Source: Leptospira ilyithenensis
GTDB lineage: Bacteria > Spirochaetota > Leptospiria > Leptospirales > Leptospiraceae
Direction: 5' to 3'
Length of the DNA: 64,000 bases
Assembly: GCF_004771005.1 (NCBI RefSeq)
Contig: NZ_RQHV01000062.1
Coordinates: 62,001 to 126,000 of the forward strand
In this document: piece after piece, positions 63,770 through 64,000 of the stretch
How the letters are laid out: the number at the start of each line of letters is the position of its first letter
How positions within the stretch are numbered: position 1 is the first letter of the stretch
Notes under the pieces: model-generated
Database searches by the model: none
What the model was told of the DNA's origin: nothing
Seen by the model: the letters and a program-made list of their open reading frames with translations, nothing else
Program-made: the position numbers and the translations under genes

Positions 63770-64000
63770 AAATTTTCGAAGATATTGTTTTCCGGCAGAT
63801 CATATTTCGAAACTTGCAAACAATGGAGTTGAAGCTACCCTTACGATCTTATTGTCTTTGGACGAAATTTAGTTTCCAAATAGACAAAAAAATTTTGAGA
63901 AAACGCGGCAGAAATCGGATTTCTTCCGTAAGAAATCCGGATTTTGGAACCGAAAGTTTAGAGGGGTTTGCGTAAGGTCAGAAAGAGGGTGTTATTCCAA

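Overview
The window looks like chromosomal DNA of a spirochete of the family Leptospiraceae, probably a Leptospira-like organism. The grounds are moderate-to-low GC, many lipoproteins with loose spirochetal lipoboxes (LLSDC, FLVNC, LLSAC-like), weak Shine-Dalgarno sites, and several protein families I associate with Leptospira (SGNH/MBOAT surface pair, FecR plus adenylate cyclase cluster, BBP2-type porin, fliD neighbourhood). This placement is inference; there is no rRNA or tRNA gene to anchor it.

Layout. 0-3 kb: thioesterase, membrane PP2C phosphatase and an LptF/LptG-type permease. 3.2-5.4 kb (minus): a DprE2-like SDR and DprE1-like FAD oxidase pair. 5.4-8.5 kb: NYN-domain protein, MBOAT acyltransferase and SGNH-like partner. 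8.5-14 kb (minus): receptor-type adenylate cyclase, FecR-domain protein and two exported proteins. 14-17.7 kb (minus): DUF2225, truA, an outer-membrane barrel and a lipoprotein. 17.8-20.6 kb: exported helical protein, PlsC-like acyltransferase, response regulator. 20.6-23 kb (minus): an unusual fusion of a catalytically dead cysteine-hydrolase domain, a kinase-like domain and a tyrosine phosphatase. 23-26 kb: a tiny repeat protein resembling 7(1) 'septoil knot' proteins, DUF2889 and an LtaS-type sulfatase. 26-28 kb: biotin carboxylase and biotin carrier. 28-32.6 kb: two tandem Omp85-barrel plus DUF1566-lipoprotein units. 32.8-38 kb: HExxH protein, lipoprotein, engB, a tilS gene split at a run of ten A, and a GAF/PP2C phosphatase. 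38-44.4 kb: a sigma-54 activator whose 3' half, with 376 bp beyond it, is exactly duplicated 3,595 bp downstream around thiD, an alkyltransferase-like gene and a DUF455 ferritin-like gene. 44.4-46.2 kb: monohaem cytochrome and porin. 46.2-52.7 kb (minus): heavy-metal RND efflux operon. 52.8-54 kb: two related small exported proteins. 54.3-59.4 kb (minus): ppk1, GlcD-like oxidase, GNAT-nitrilase fusion. 59.5-63.1 kb: fliD, a companion gene and a HAD phosphatase. 63.2 kb: Uma2-family protein.

The most notable items are: the 790-residue three-domain fusion; tilS interrupted exactly at an A10 tract where one extra A restores the full protein; the exact 1,512-bp direct repeat whose left junction falls at the start codon of what seems to have been a porin-type transcription unit; a 78-nt leader element shared by that junction and the surviving porin, with a covarying stem; the septoil-knot-like protein; and the mosaic Omp85/DUF1566 tandem duplication. 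I saw no tRNA, rRNA, CRISPR array, transposase or phage gene.
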